The position numbers were made by a program, and so were the translations under genes. Under the pieces are notes generated by a model. It made no database searches and had not been told where the DNA came from. It saw nothing but the letters and a program-made list of their open reading frames with translations. A DNA stretch of 64,000 nt from JASLBX01 sp035762665. GTDB taxonomy: Bacteria > Actinomycetota > Actinomycetes > Jiangellales > Jiangellaceae. Position 1 is the stretch's first letter. Each line of letters starts with the position of its first letter. Positions 1 through 7,823 of this stretch are shown here, piece after piece. Location: positions 1 through 64,000 of the forward strand of contig DASTNZ010000112.1 of assembly GCA_035762665.1 (NCBI GenBank), in the 5' to 3' direction.

Positions 1-194
1 CCGTGCTTCCTGGTGGGTTGCTCGGTTGGGAGGCGCTGGCCAGCGAACCCGGCGCCGAGCGCTCGGACCTGCCTTTCCGCATCCCGCACGGTGAGCTGAG
101 CGCACGGCTGCCGCGGCGGTTCACCGTGCTCCAGGAGCAACTGGTGGTGTCCGGCGCCAAGCGCTCGACCAGGCTGCTGGCCCGCGCGGCATAG
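1..194 (+). CDS. C-terminal end of an unidentified protein (5' truncated)
   Basis: An open frame enters from the left edge and ends at a TAG at 192-194. About 63 residues are visible. They are rich in Arg, Leu and Ala and end in a basic segment (SGAKRSTRLLARAA). I do not recognise the family, and no catalytic motif is visible in the fragment. Codon use is strongly GC3-biased like the real genes here, so it is probably the tail of a genuine gene. It is convergent with aceB across a 555-bp gap. Whether the first GTG at position 3 is a start or an internal Val cannot be decided from this window. Confidence 0.45.
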   Translation, partial: VLPGGLLGWEALASEPGAERSDLPFRIPHGELSARLPRRFTVLQEQLVVSGAKRSTRLLARAA

Positions 195-749
195 ATCACG
201 GCATCAAGCGCGTCAAGGCCAGGAACTCGGCTCGCGATCGGGCATCGTCGCGCAACGCCCCATGCATGGCCGAGGTGATGGTGCGCGCGCCTCGGCCTGA
301 AGACCTCGCAGTGACAGGCACGGGCGCTCGGTCACCGGCGCGGCGCTAGTCTGCGCTGCGCTGCTGTCCGTGGTGATCTTCCCGCCGATTGCCTTCGGCT
401 TTTGCGCACCGCTCGTCGCAAAGGCACTGGCGTCATGGCGAGCGCTCGGCAAGTGCAGCGGCAACGAGGCAGGACGTAAGGGCAGGCACCAGCGAGTAGT
501 CGCCTTACCTGCTCACGGCCTCAGCTGTGTGCGCTGAGCGTGCATGACGGCCGAGCACCAAATCTCCGTAGTGCTGCTGCCAGCCTGCACAAGGCTCCAT
601 GGTGTTGCTATGGCGACATCATGGAACCTTGGTGCACGTCATCGACAACTTCATGGAACCTTGGTGCGGGTCGGTCGCGTCACCGCGGATCCTTGGTGCA
701 ACCTGCCTCGTCGCGAACCGCCGCTGCTTGATCGTGGTCGGGCGAGGCT
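195..749. other. 555-bp convergent intergenic region
   Basis: This gap lies between the end of the left-edge gene and the 3' end of aceB. I see no convincing gene in either strand: the short open frames are unrelated in different phases and have no ribosome binding site. Its only clear structure is the short direct-repeat array at 619-699. Confidence 0.6.
619..699. repeat. Three direct repeats with exact 32-bp period
   Basis: The 17-mer tcatggaaccttggtgc occurs at 619-635 and again without mismatch at 651-667. A third, diverged copy (13 of 17 bases, with the ccttggtgc core intact) is at 683-699. The period is exactly 32 bp both times, about three helical turns. A weaker relative (ggctccatggtg, 593-604) lies 30 bp before the first. 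The regular phase suggests binding sites for a protein on one DNA face. No gene start lies close by, so the purpose is unclear. Confidence 0.65.
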
Positions 750-2306
750 CTACACGTAGCTGGCGTAGGCCGGGATCGTCAGGAACGTCGGGTATTCCGG
801 CCCCAACGCGACCTCCTCGAAGAGCACCCGCGCCTGCTGGACTCGCCGCCCGCGGCGAACGTCGCTCCCGACCTCGGCCATCACCTTAGCCGTCTCCTCC
901 GCGACGATCCGTTCGACCAGTGGACGCGAGATGATCGTCCCGTCTGGCAGCTTGGATTCCGCGTGGATCCACTGCCAGATCTGCGAGCGGCTGATCTCGG
1001 CGGTCGCCGCGTCCTCCATGAGCCCGAAGATGCCCACAGCGCCGCGGCCACCGATCCACGACTCAAGGTAGCGGAGCGCAACGGCCACGTTCGTACGTAG
1101 CCCGGCCTCGGTGATGTCGCCGGGTGTGGCAGCGACATCCAACAGGTCCGCGGCAGTGACATGCACGTCATCACGCCGCCGATCGATCTGGTTCGGCTTA
1201 TCGCCGAGTACGCCGTCGAAGACCTCACGAACCAGGTCCACCATGCCCGGGTGCGCGACCCACGACCCGTCGAACCCGTCCCGCGCCTCACGCTCCTTGT
1301 CCTCGCGCACCTGAGTGAACGCCTTCTCGTTAGCTGCCGGGTCCTTGGACGGGATGAACGCTGACATACCGCCGATCGCATGCGCTCCGCGCCGGTGGCA
1401 GGTGCTTACCAGCAGCTCGGTGTACGCCCGCATGAACGGGACGGTCATGGTGACGGCCGACCGGTCTGGCAGCACGAAACTCGCTCCGCGAGTTCGGAAG
1501 TTCTTGATCAAGCTGAAGATGTAGTCCCACCGGCCCGCGTTCAGTCCGGCCGAGTGCTCGCGCAACTCGTACAGGATCTCGTCCATCTCGAAGGCGGCCG
1601 GAATCGTCTCGATCAGCACCGTCGCCCGGATCGTGCCGCGCGGCAGGCCGAAGAAATCCTCGGCGAACACGAACACGTCGCGCCATAGCCGCGCCTCGAG
1701 GTGGCTCTCCAGTTTGGCCAGGTAGAAGTACGGACCGACGCCCCGCGCGATGAGCTCGCGGGCGTTGTGGAAGAAATACAGGCCGAAGTCGACCAGGCCG
1801 CCGACCATCACGCCACCGTCGACGGACAAGTGCTTCTCCGTCAGGTGCCAACCACGAGGGCGCATGACGATCGTCGCGGTCTCGTCGTTCAGTTCGTACC
1901 TCTTGCCATCCGGACTGGTGTAGTCGATCTGCCGCCGGATCGCGTCGTAGAGGTTGGCCTGCCCCTCGATCACGTTCGCGAAGTGCGGCGTGTTGGCATC
2001 CTCGAGGTCGGCGAGCCAGACCTTGGCTCCGGAGTTGAGCGCATTGATCGTCATCTTCCGGTCAGTCGGGCCGGTGATCTCGACCCGCCGATCGGCCAAC
2101 CCCCGCGCCGGGGGCGGAACGCGCCAGGAGTCGTCCTCCCGGATGTGCCGGGTCTCCGGGAGGAAGTCCAGGTCGGCGCCGGCCGCGATCTGCTGGCGCC
2201 GCGTCTGCCGGGCCACGAGCAGGTCGGCCCGCCGCCCGGCGAAACGCCGGTGGAGCTGGGTGAGGAACGCCATCGCGGATGGCGTTAGGATCTCCGGTCG
2301 GCTCAT
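750..2306 (-). CDS. aceB: Malate synthase A
   Basis: Malate synthase condenses glyoxylate with acetyl-CoA to malate, the second step of the glyoxylate shunt, in the cytoplasm. The protein has 518 residues, normal for the A isoform. Visible hallmarks are the substrate-site segment KMTINALNSGAKVWLADLED near residue 85, MRPRGWHL with the catalytic Arg near 150, the family signature REHSAGLNAGRWDYIFS near residue 250, and a C-terminal EDAATAEISRSQIWQW that carries the catalytic Asp region. The ATG shares one base with the aceA stop (TGATG), so translation is coupled to the preceding isocitrate lyase gene. Expression is expected to follow the aceA promoter and the RamB-like regulator encoded divergently. 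Confidence 0.96.
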   Translation of the reverse strand: MSRPEILTPSAMAFLTQLHRRFAGRRADLLVARQTRRQQIAAGADLDFLPETRHIREDDSWRVPPPARGLADRRVEITGPTDRKMTINALNSGAKVWLADLEDANTPHFANVIEGQANLYDAIRRQIDYTSPDGKRYELNDETATIVMRPRGWHLTEKHLSVDGGVMVGGLVDFGLYFFHNARELIARGVGPYFYLAKLESHLEARLWRDVFVFAEDFFGLPRGTIRATVLIETIPAAFEMDEILYELREHSAGLNAGRWDYIFSLIKNFRTRGASFVLPDRSAVTMTVPFMRAYTELLVSTCHRRGAHAIGGMSAFIPSKDPAANEKAFTQVREDKEREARDGFDGSWVAHPGMVDLVREVFDGVLGDKPNQIDRRRDDVHVTAADLLDVAATPGDITEAGLRTNVAVALRYLESWIGGRGAVGIFGLMEDAATAEISRSQIWQWIHAESKLPDGTIISRPLVERIVAEETAKVMAEVGSDVRRGRRVQQARVLFEEVALGPEYPTFLTIPAYASYV

Positions 2307-3637
2307 CAGAACTGCTCCTCCTCCGTCGAGCCGCGCAGCGCAAGCGTGTCACTGTCCGGGTTCAGTGCGGTGGACACCAGGTCGAAATAGCCCGTGCCGA
2401 CCTCACGCTGGTGCTTGACGCCGGTGTACCCGCGGGACTCGGCCGCGAACTCCGCCTGCTGCAGCGCCACGTAGGCCGGCATGCCGGACTGGGCGTACCG
2501 CTGGGCGAGATCGAACATCCCGTAGTTGAGCTGGTGGAAACCGGCCAGCGTGATGAACTGGAACTTGTACCCCATCGCGCCGAGCTCGCGCTGGAACCGC
2601 TCGATGGTGGCGTCGTCCAGGTGGGCGCGCCAGTTGAACGACGGGGAGCAGTTGTACGCGAGCATCTTCTCAGGGAACTCCGCGTGGACCGCCTCGGCAA
2701 CCTTGCGGGCCAGTTCCAGGTCCGGCGTGCCGGTCTCGACCCAGATCAGGTCGGCGTACCGGGCGTAGGCCAGCGCCCGGGCGATCACCGGTTCGACGCC
2801 CGGAGTCACCCGGTAGAACCCCTCGGCCGACCGCTCGCCCGTGACGAACGGCTGGTCCGTGGGGTCGATGTCAGAGGTGATCAGCTTGGCGCCCAGCGCA
2901 TCGGTGCGGGCGACGATGATGGTCGAGACGCCCATGATGTCCGCGGCCAGCCGGGCAGCGTTGAGCGTCCGCACGTGCTGAGCAGTCGGAACGAGCACCT
3001 TCCCGCCGAGGTGGCCGCACTTCTTTTCGGACGCCAACTGGTCCTCGTAGTGAATTCCGGCTGCACCGGCCGCTATGAGTGCCTTGGCCAGCTCGAACGC
3101 GTTGAGCGGACCACCAAAGCCGGCCTCCGCGTCTGCGACTATCGGCGCGAGCCAGTCGAAGCCGGGATCGGTGCCTTCAGAGAAGGTGATCTCGTCCGCA
3201 CGTAGCAGTGCGTTGTTGATCCTGCGGACGACCGTGGGCACCGAGTTGACCGGATAGAGGCTCTGGTCCGGGTACGTCTGCCCAGCCGCGTTGCCATCGG
3301 CGGCGACCTGCCAGCCGGACAGGTAGATGGCCTTCAGTCCACCACGGACCATCTGCACAGCCTGGTTACCGGTGATCGCGCCGAGGGCGTGCACGTAGTC
3401 GGAGGTGGTCAATAGCTCCCAGAGCCGCTCCGCGCCGCGCCGGGCGAGGGTGTGCTCCTCGCGGACTGTGCCACGAAGCCGCACGACGTCCTCGGCCGTG
3501 TAGGTGCGCTCAACCCCACGCCAACGGGCATCGGTTTCCCACAGCCGAACCAGTTCGGCGGCCTCAGCGGCGATGCGATCGCGGACCCTGAAATGAGGGA
3601 CAGTCTCCGGCCGGGTGGCCTCGAGCGTGAACGTCAT
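2306..3637 (-). CDS. aceA: Isocitrate lyase
   Basis: Isocitrate lyase cleaves isocitrate into succinate and glyoxylate, the entry step of the glyoxylate shunt used for growth on acetate or fatty acids. At 443 residues it is the compact bacterial class. The catalytic loop KKCGH is at residues 205-209 with Cys207, followed by LGGK; upstream are the SGWQVAADGNAAG segment near residue 107 and DADAGFGG-like metal-site sequence (ADAEAGFGG, 168-176). An AGGAG Shine-Dalgarno lies about 7 bases before the ATG. A TTGACA -35 at 3690-3685 and TAGCAA -10 at 3667-3662 sit upstream, flanked by inverted repeat arms. It forms a two-gene operon with aceB. Confidence 0.97.
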   Translation of the reverse strand: MTFTLEATRPETVPHFRVRDRIAAEAAELVRLWETDARWRGVERTYTAEDVVRLRGTVREEHTLARRGAERLWELLTTSDYVHALGAITGNQAVQMVRGGLKAIYLSGWQVAADGNAAGQTYPDQSLYPVNSVPTVVRRINNALLRADEITFSEGTDPGFDWLAPIVADAEAGFGGPLNAFELAKALIAAGAAGIHYEDQLASEKKCGHLGGKVLVPTAQHVRTLNAARLAADIMGVSTIIVARTDALGAKLITSDIDPTDQPFVTGERSAEGFYRVTPGVEPVIARALAYARYADLIWVETGTPDLELARKVAEAVHAEFPEKMLAYNCSPSFNWRAHLDDATIERFQRELGAMGYKFQFITLAGFHQLNYGMFDLAQRYAQSGMPAYVALQQAEFAAESRGYTGVKHQREVGTGYFDLVSTALNPDSDTLALRGSTEEEQF

Positions 3638-3652
3638 GATTGCTCCTAGCTT

Positions 3653-3739
3653 GTGAAGGTCTTGCTAACTAACACTGTGTGTCCTGTCAAACAACCTTCA
3701 CTACCGGTACGCTGGGTGAATATCCGCGAAAATTCACCC
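3653..3739 (-). promoter_or_regulatory. aceA promoter with two inverted-repeat operators
   Basis: On the minus strand a TTGACA (3690-3685) and TAGCAA (3667-3662) are separated by 17 bases, a good vegetative promoter for aceA. Two inverted repeats surround it. Arms gtgaaggt (3653-3660) and accttcac (3694-3701) bracket the promoter exactly. Arms gggtgaat (3714-3721) and attcaccc (3732-3739), 8 bp each and perfect with a 10-bp spacer, lie next to the start of the divergent regulator gene. Binding by the RamB-like protein or another acetate regulator is inferred. The corynebacterial RamB consensus itself is not seen. Confidence 0.6.
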
Positions 3740-3761
3740 TTAGAGAAATGGTGAGCATGGC

Positions 3762-5201
3762 ATGGACCTCATGACGTTGGGCCGGCGCATCCGCCATGCC
3801 CGCAAGGCTCGTGGTCTGACGCTCGGTCAGCTGGCCGAGGCGGTCGATCGGGCTCCGTCCCTGCTCTCTCAGATCGAGAACGGCAAGCGCGAGCCCCGGC
3901 TCACCCTGCTCAGGGCCATCGCTGACGCGGTCGGCGTCGAGATCACCGATCTGATGAGCGTCGAGCCACCGTCTCCCCGTGCGGCCCTGGAGATCGCCCT
4001 CGAACGCTCCCAGCGCAGCTCGCTCTACGCCTCACTCGGGCTGCCGCAGGTGTCGGTCAGCAGCCGGCTGCCCACTGAGGTACTCGAGGCACTGGTCGGT
4101 CTGCACCAGGAACTCGAACGGCGGGTGACCAGGCAGCTGGCGACGCCGGAGGCGGCCCGCCGGGCGAATGCAGAGCTGCGCCGCCAGATGCGCGACCGCG
4201 ACAACTACTTTCCCGAGATCGAGCAAGTGGCCGCGGCGATCTCTGCGGCCACCGGCCATACGAGCGGGCCGCTGACTGAGCGCGGGATCAGTGAGATCAC
4301 GTCGCACTTGGGCTTCACCCTGCAGCGCGTGGCCGACCTCCCACGCGCAACACGGTCGATCATCGACCTGAAGCACCGGCGGGTCTACCTTCCCCTGTCT
4401 GGTCCGCGCGGTCACGACCCGCGCACCATAGTGCTGCAGTCGCTCGGCCACGTTGCGCTCGGCCACGACGACCCTGCTGACTATGCGGACTTCCTGCGCC
4501 AGCGGGTCGAAGTGAACTACTTCGCAGCGGCGCTGCTGATGCCCGAGCGGGCCGCCGTCGGCCACCTGCAGCGCGCGAAGGCCCAGAAAGCGCTTGCCAT
4601 CGAGGACCTGCGCGACTTGTTTGCGGTGTCGTACGAGTCCGCCGCCCACCGGTTCACCAACCTGGCCACACACCACCTCGGGCTACCTGTTCACTTCATG
4701 CGGGTGGGCGAGGACGGCGTCATCTACAAGGCCTACGAGAACGATGACGTAACGTTCCCGACGGACGTCACGGGCGCGATCGAGGGTCAGATCGTCTGCC
4801 GGCGGTGGGCGGCCCGGGCGGTGTTCTCCGCTGCCGACCGGTACGCCACCCACTACCAGTACACGGACATGGACCGCGGGACTTACTGGTGCACCACCCA
4901 CGTCGAGCGCACTGCTGAAGGCGAGTTCGCCATCGACGTTGGCGTCCCGTACGCGCACTCGAAGTGGTTCACCGGTCGCGAGACCACCATCCGGGCGCGC
5001 TCGACGTGCCCAGACCCATCGTGCTGCCGCCGGCCACCCACCGCGCTTGCCGACCGGTGGGCCGACTACGCGTGGCCGAGCGCCCGCGTGCACTCTCATT
5101 TGCTCGCGGCCCTACCCCCCGGCACGTTTCCAGGCGTCGACGTCACCGACGTTTACGAATTCCTCGACCGCCACTCTCCGTCGACACAACACAGCGCGTA
5201 A
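3762..5201 (+). CDS. RamB-like transcriptional regulator (XRE HTH + IrrE-like + ScfR-type C-terminus)
   Basis: The protein has 479 residues, close to RamB of Corynebacterium, the regulator of acetate and glyoxylate genes. Residues 5-60 form an XRE helix-turn-helix (LGRRIRHARKARGLTLGQLA, then LSQIENGKREPRL). A middle ImmA/IrrE-like region around 180-290 has a degenerate zinc motif, GHVALGHDD instead of HExxH, so peptidase activity is unlikely. The C-terminal third matches the domain found in short-chain fatty acid regulators and holds a Cys cluster (CPDPSCC). It is transcribed divergently from aceA with perfect inverted repeats between them, which fits local control of the shunt. Whether it represses or activates cannot be told here. 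Confidence 0.85.
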   Translation: MDLMTLGRRIRHARKARGLTLGQLAEAVDRAPSLLSQIENGKREPRLTLLRAIADAVGVEITDLMSVEPPSPRAALEIALERSQRSSLYASLGLPQVSVSSRLPTEVLEALVGLHQELERRVTRQLATPEAARRANAELRRQMRDRDNYFPEIEQVAAAISAATGHTSGPLTERGISEITSHLGFTLQRVADLPRATRSIIDLKHRRVYLPLSGPRGHDPRTIVLQSLGHVALGHDDPADYADFLRQRVEVNYFAAALLMPERAAVGHLQRAKAQKALAIEDLRDLFAVSYESAAHRFTNLATHHLGLPVHFMRVGEDGVIYKAYENDDVTFPTDVTGAIEGQIVCRRWAARAVFSAADRYATHYQYTDMDRGTYWCTTHVERTAEGEFAIDVGVPYAHSKWFTGRETTIRARSTCPDPSCCRRPPTALADRWADYAWPSARVHSHLLAALPPGTFPGVDVTDVYEFLDRHSPSTQHSA

Positions 5202-5288
5202 CCTTTTGCCCGGCTGCCGCGATGACAGAGCTAGGGGCCAACGCCGATTCGGGAGGAAGCGCTGGCGATCGGGGAAGCATTCGACGAT

Positions 5289-5816
5289 GTGCTCGCCGCG
5301 GCACGTTCGGGGGCGCCGTGGGCGTTCGAACGGCTTTACGCGGACTTGTCGCCGCAGGTTGCGAACTACCTGACGCTGCGCGGAGTGACCGAGCGCGATG
5401 ACGTCACGAGCGAGGTCTTCATCGCCGTCTTCGAGCGCCTGGCAACCTTCATCGGCTCGGAGGCCAAATTCCGCTCCTGGGTGTTCGCGATCGCCCACAA
5501 CAAGGCCGCCGACGTGCACCGGCGCGAGATCCGTCGGCCCTGGGCAGAAACCGATCAGGACGCCATGCTGGATCGGCCGGGCGGCAATGTAGAGGACGAG
5601 GCGATGTCCAGCCTCGGGACGCAGCGAGTCCGCCGGCTGCTCGACAGCCTCCCAGACGTACAGCGCGAGGTGCTCCTGCTACGCATTGTCGCCGACCTCA
5701 CGGTGGAGCAGGTCGCGGCCGCGCTCGGCAAGACAAGCGGCGCCATCAAGCAGCACCAGCGGCGGGCGTTGACCCAGCTCCGGGCAAAACTCCAGCACGA
5801 GGGTGTAACCCTGTGA
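5289..5816 (+). CDS. ECF-type RNA polymerase sigma factor
   Basis: Region 2 spans about residues 10-75 (WAFERLYADLS, TSEVFIAVFERL, FRSWVFAIAHNKAADVHRR) and region 4.2 about 110-165 (LPDVQREVLLLRIVADLTVEQVA, then the helix LGKTSGAIKQHQRRAL). These recognise -10 and -35 promoter elements. The first standard start in frame is this GTG, but homology begins earlier: residues AIGEAFDDV precede it in frame, and the best Shine-Dalgarno (gggagga, 5251-5257) points to a CTG at 5262. The true start may therefore be CTG. The last four bases overlap the next gene (GTGA), the classic sigma/anti-sigma arrangement. The ECF subgroup is not clear to me. Confidence 0.9.
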   Translation: MLAAARSGAPWAFERLYADLSPQVANYLTLRGVTERDDVTSEVFIAVFERLATFIGSEAKFRSWVFAIAHNKAADVHRREIRRPWAETDQDAMLDRPGGNVEDEAMSSLGTQRVRRLLDSLPDVQREVLLLRIVADLTVEQVAAALGKTSGAIKQHQRRALTQLRAKLQHEGVTL

Positions 5817-6568
5817 CCGGCTGGCGCGATTACAGGGTTGAGATGTACGCGCAGCAAGAACTAGACGACGCCACGGTCGAGGCCGTGCTCCGCGGTGGCC
5901 CAGTGCCCACCGAACTGGAGCCACTCGCCGCGGCTCTCCGTGCCTTGCGCGCGCTCCCAGGGCAGCCGGTCCGCCCGTCCGTCGAGCTTGCCGCCCGGAT
6001 GGCCACCGGCGATTTCGCCAGCGCTGTGGCGCCGCGACCCAGCCGCCGCAGCGCTGGTCGATACGCGGCGCGACGGCGGCTCGCAGCTCTGCCGCTGCGC
6101 GCCAAGATCGCGGCTGGCAGTGCGATCGTCCTCGGCGGGTTCGCTAGCGCCACTGCCGCCGGCGCCCTCCCCGAGCCGGCCCAACAGGGCGTCGAGTCGG
6201 TGATCGAAGCCGTCACTCCGTTCGAGTTCCCCGATTCGAACGACTTCGGCCAGGACGTGTCCGACGACGCTAACGACGGCGGTGTCGACGGCCAGGAGAT
6301 CAGCGAGCGAGCGCAGGAGCAAGGTGACGAGCCGCCCGATACCGGCAGCGGCGAAGGAGACGAGTCGGCGGTGACGCCGTCGACGCCGGATCTCAGTGAC
6401 CCTGCAGGTCGGTCTGACACCACGCCACCGGCCGGCAAGCCGGCTGAGCCAGGTCAACCAGACGGCGCCGGCCAGCCGGCCGACAAGGGCCACTCCGACG
6501 AAGCAAGCCAGCCTGAGTCCGGCGACCGACCCGACGATTTGCCGGCCGAACCAAGATCTACGGACTAA
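5813..6568 (+). CDS. Putative membrane-anchored anti-sigma factor with acidic extracytoplasmic tail
   Basis: This gene starts by a GTGA overlap inside the sigma factor stop codon, so the two are co-translated. The N-terminal ~95 residues are cytoplasmic by charge, ending in a basic patch (YAARRRLAALPLRAK). One hydrophobic segment spans about residues 98-117. The remaining ~130 residues are acidic and rich in Asp, Gly, Pro and Ser. No HxxxCxxC zinc anti-sigma motif is present. An anti-sigma role is inferred from position and topology; the long disordered tail resembles a wall-facing sensor or spacer but has no recognised domain. Two tandem hairpins follow the stop. Confidence 0.6.
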   Translation: MTGWRDYRVEMYAQQELDDATVEAVLRGGPVPTELEPLAAALRALRALPGQPVRPSVELAARMATGDFASAVAPRPSRRSAGRYAARRRLAALPLRAKIAAGSAIVLGGFASATAAGALPEPAQQGVESVIEAVTPFEFPDSNDFGQDVSDDANDGGVDGQEISERAQEQGDEPPDTGSGEGDESAVTPSTPDLSDPAGRSDTTPPAGKPAEPGQPDGAGQPADKGHSDEASQPESGDRPDDLPAEPRSTD

Positions 6569-6579
6569 CCCCACAAGCC

Positions 6580-6647
6580 CCCGGGTGCGCCCCCCCGAAC
6601 CGCACCCGGGTGATGCGGCCCCGGTACCCCCCTAATGCCGGGGCCGC
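6580..6647. terminator. Two tandem GC-rich hairpins between convergent genes
   Basis: Two perfect 10-bp stems lie side by side. The first pairs cccgggtgcg (6580-6589) with cgcacccggg (6601-6610). The second pairs gcggccccgg (6615-6624) with ccggggccgc (6638-6647), followed by a short pyrimidine run. They sit between the anti-sigma gene and the convergent methyltransferase gene and can serve as terminators in both directions. Confidence 0.8.
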
Positions 6648-6675
6648 CATTCTTTCGGCCTGCCGTCGGACGCCA

Positions 6676-7464
6676 CTACGTCCGGCGGCAGATCATGAGT
6701 TCGGTCGTCGGGCTCTCGGTTAGCCACCGGGTCAGCCCGCGCTCGATCGGATAAAGTGCCGCACCGGCGAGCCACCCGGTCAGCTCCGTAAGGGTCGCCG
6801 CACGCAAGGCACCTCCCCAGATCTTGCGCCACGCGATCGGCGCGTCCACCTGGGCGTTCATCAGAACGAGCATCGGCACCCGGCGCACCACCTCGAACCC
6901 GGCTCCAGTAAGGAGTGCCTGGATGGCCGAAGCCGACCGGTTGACCTGGCGCTCCCCCCGCTGCTCAGCACGGTGCAGGAAGTTCTCGGACAGCACGAAA
7001 TAGCCGCCCGAACGAATCACCTGAGCGATGCCATCAATTGCCTCCTCGTACTGCCCGTCATCGGTGATGTGGAACAGCACGTCCATGCACGACACCATGT
7101 CGAACGATGCCGGCCCGAGCTCGCTTGCCACGTCCGCGGCGTTCGCCCGGACGAATTCGACGTCCGGGAACCGACGGCGGAGCCGGTCCACGGCCGCGTC
7201 GGTGAGGTCACAGCCGACGATCCGACGGGCACCAGCGTCCCGCCAGCACTCGATGTAGAAACCCGTGCCCGACCCGATATCGAGGACTCGCGACGCCGCT
7301 CCGACGTCCAATCCCGCCACCTCGCGAGCGAACACCGCGCGCCGTACCCGATACATCCACGAGTTGAATGCGCGACCGAGCGCGTGGTAGCCCACCCCCG
7401 ACTCGGTCCAATCACTTCCGAGCCGACGTTCCCAGAAGACCCGCAACTCGGCATCGCCGCTCAT
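6676..7464 (-). CDS. Class I SAM-dependent methyltransferase
   Basis: A 262-residue protein with a Rossmann-fold methyltransferase core. Motif I is VLDIGSGTGFYIECW (about residues 60-74), followed by the acidic loop GCDLTDAAVD, DVEFVRANAAD and the post-motif SFDMVSCMDVLFHITDDGQY. The distal part (SGGYFVLSENFLHR) belongs to the same fold. The substrate is unknown; sequence resembles small-molecule or lipid methyltransferases rather than RNA enzymes. The C-terminus contains a hydrophobic stretch (TELTGWLAGAALYPIERGL) that may form a lid or touch the membrane. It stands alone, convergent with the sigma/anti-sigma pair and divergent from mgtE. Confidence 0.85.
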   Translation of the reverse strand: MSGDAELRVFWERRLGSDWTESGVGYHALGRAFNSWMYRVRRAVFAREVAGLDVGAASRVLDIGSGTGFYIECWRDAGARRIVGCDLTDAAVDRLRRRFPDVEFVRANAADVASELGPASFDMVSCMDVLFHITDDGQYEEAIDGIAQVIRSGGYFVLSENFLHRAEQRGERQVNRSASAIQALLTGAGFEVVRRVPMLVLMNAQVDAPIAWRKIWGGALRAATLTELTGWLAGAALYPIERGLTRWLTESPTTELMICRRT

Positions 7465-7823
7465 ATACCGAAGTTCTGCCCGACTGTGCTGCTGTTATGC
7501 GTCGCTCCGCGACACCGTTCTTGACGTTGATCACCTTTGCCGGTTATGGTCGGCGTCGGAGGCCTTCCAGCACCTGCGGGAGGCCGTTTTCCTGCCGCGA
7601 CGTGTGCAGAACGGGGGTGAGGGACATGCCAGGCGGTAGACCGGCGCAGCTGACCAGCGACGATCCCAGCCATAGTCACTGGCGGCAAACGATGAACTGC
7701 CGTGCACACCACCCCTCACCCAGGTGTAACGAAGCGCGCTGACCACTTCGCACGTCCAGTAGCGATGGTCCCCGGACGCGGACGCCAGGGTGAGCGGGGA
7801 CGCTTAAACCCTGGAGTTACGCC
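7465..7823. other. 359-bp divergent region upstream of mgtE
   Basis: I find no gene here. The half next to the methyltransferase is featureless to me. The last ~60 bases before mgtE can fold into two mutually exclusive hairpins, listed separately. Confidence 0.5.
7768..7816 (+). promoter_or_regulatory. Candidate leader switch upstream of mgtE
   Basis: Two helices compete. Helix A pairs gtcccc (7768-7773) with ggggac (7796-7801). Helix B pairs ccagggt (7785-7791) with accctgg (7808-7814). The 5' arm of B lies in the loop of A, so both can exist only as a pseudoknot. Helix B covers the start of the ggag Shine-Dalgarno at 7813-7816, 7 bases before the mgtE ATG. This would allow control of translation by Mg2+ or another ligand. 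It does not resemble the M-box consensus as I know it. Confidence 0.4.

Noticed and set aside
619..699. CRISPR-like spacing of the 32-bp repeats
   Set aside because: Only three copies, a 17-bp repeat, 15-bp interval, a diverged third copy and no cas genes. This does not fit a CRISPR array.
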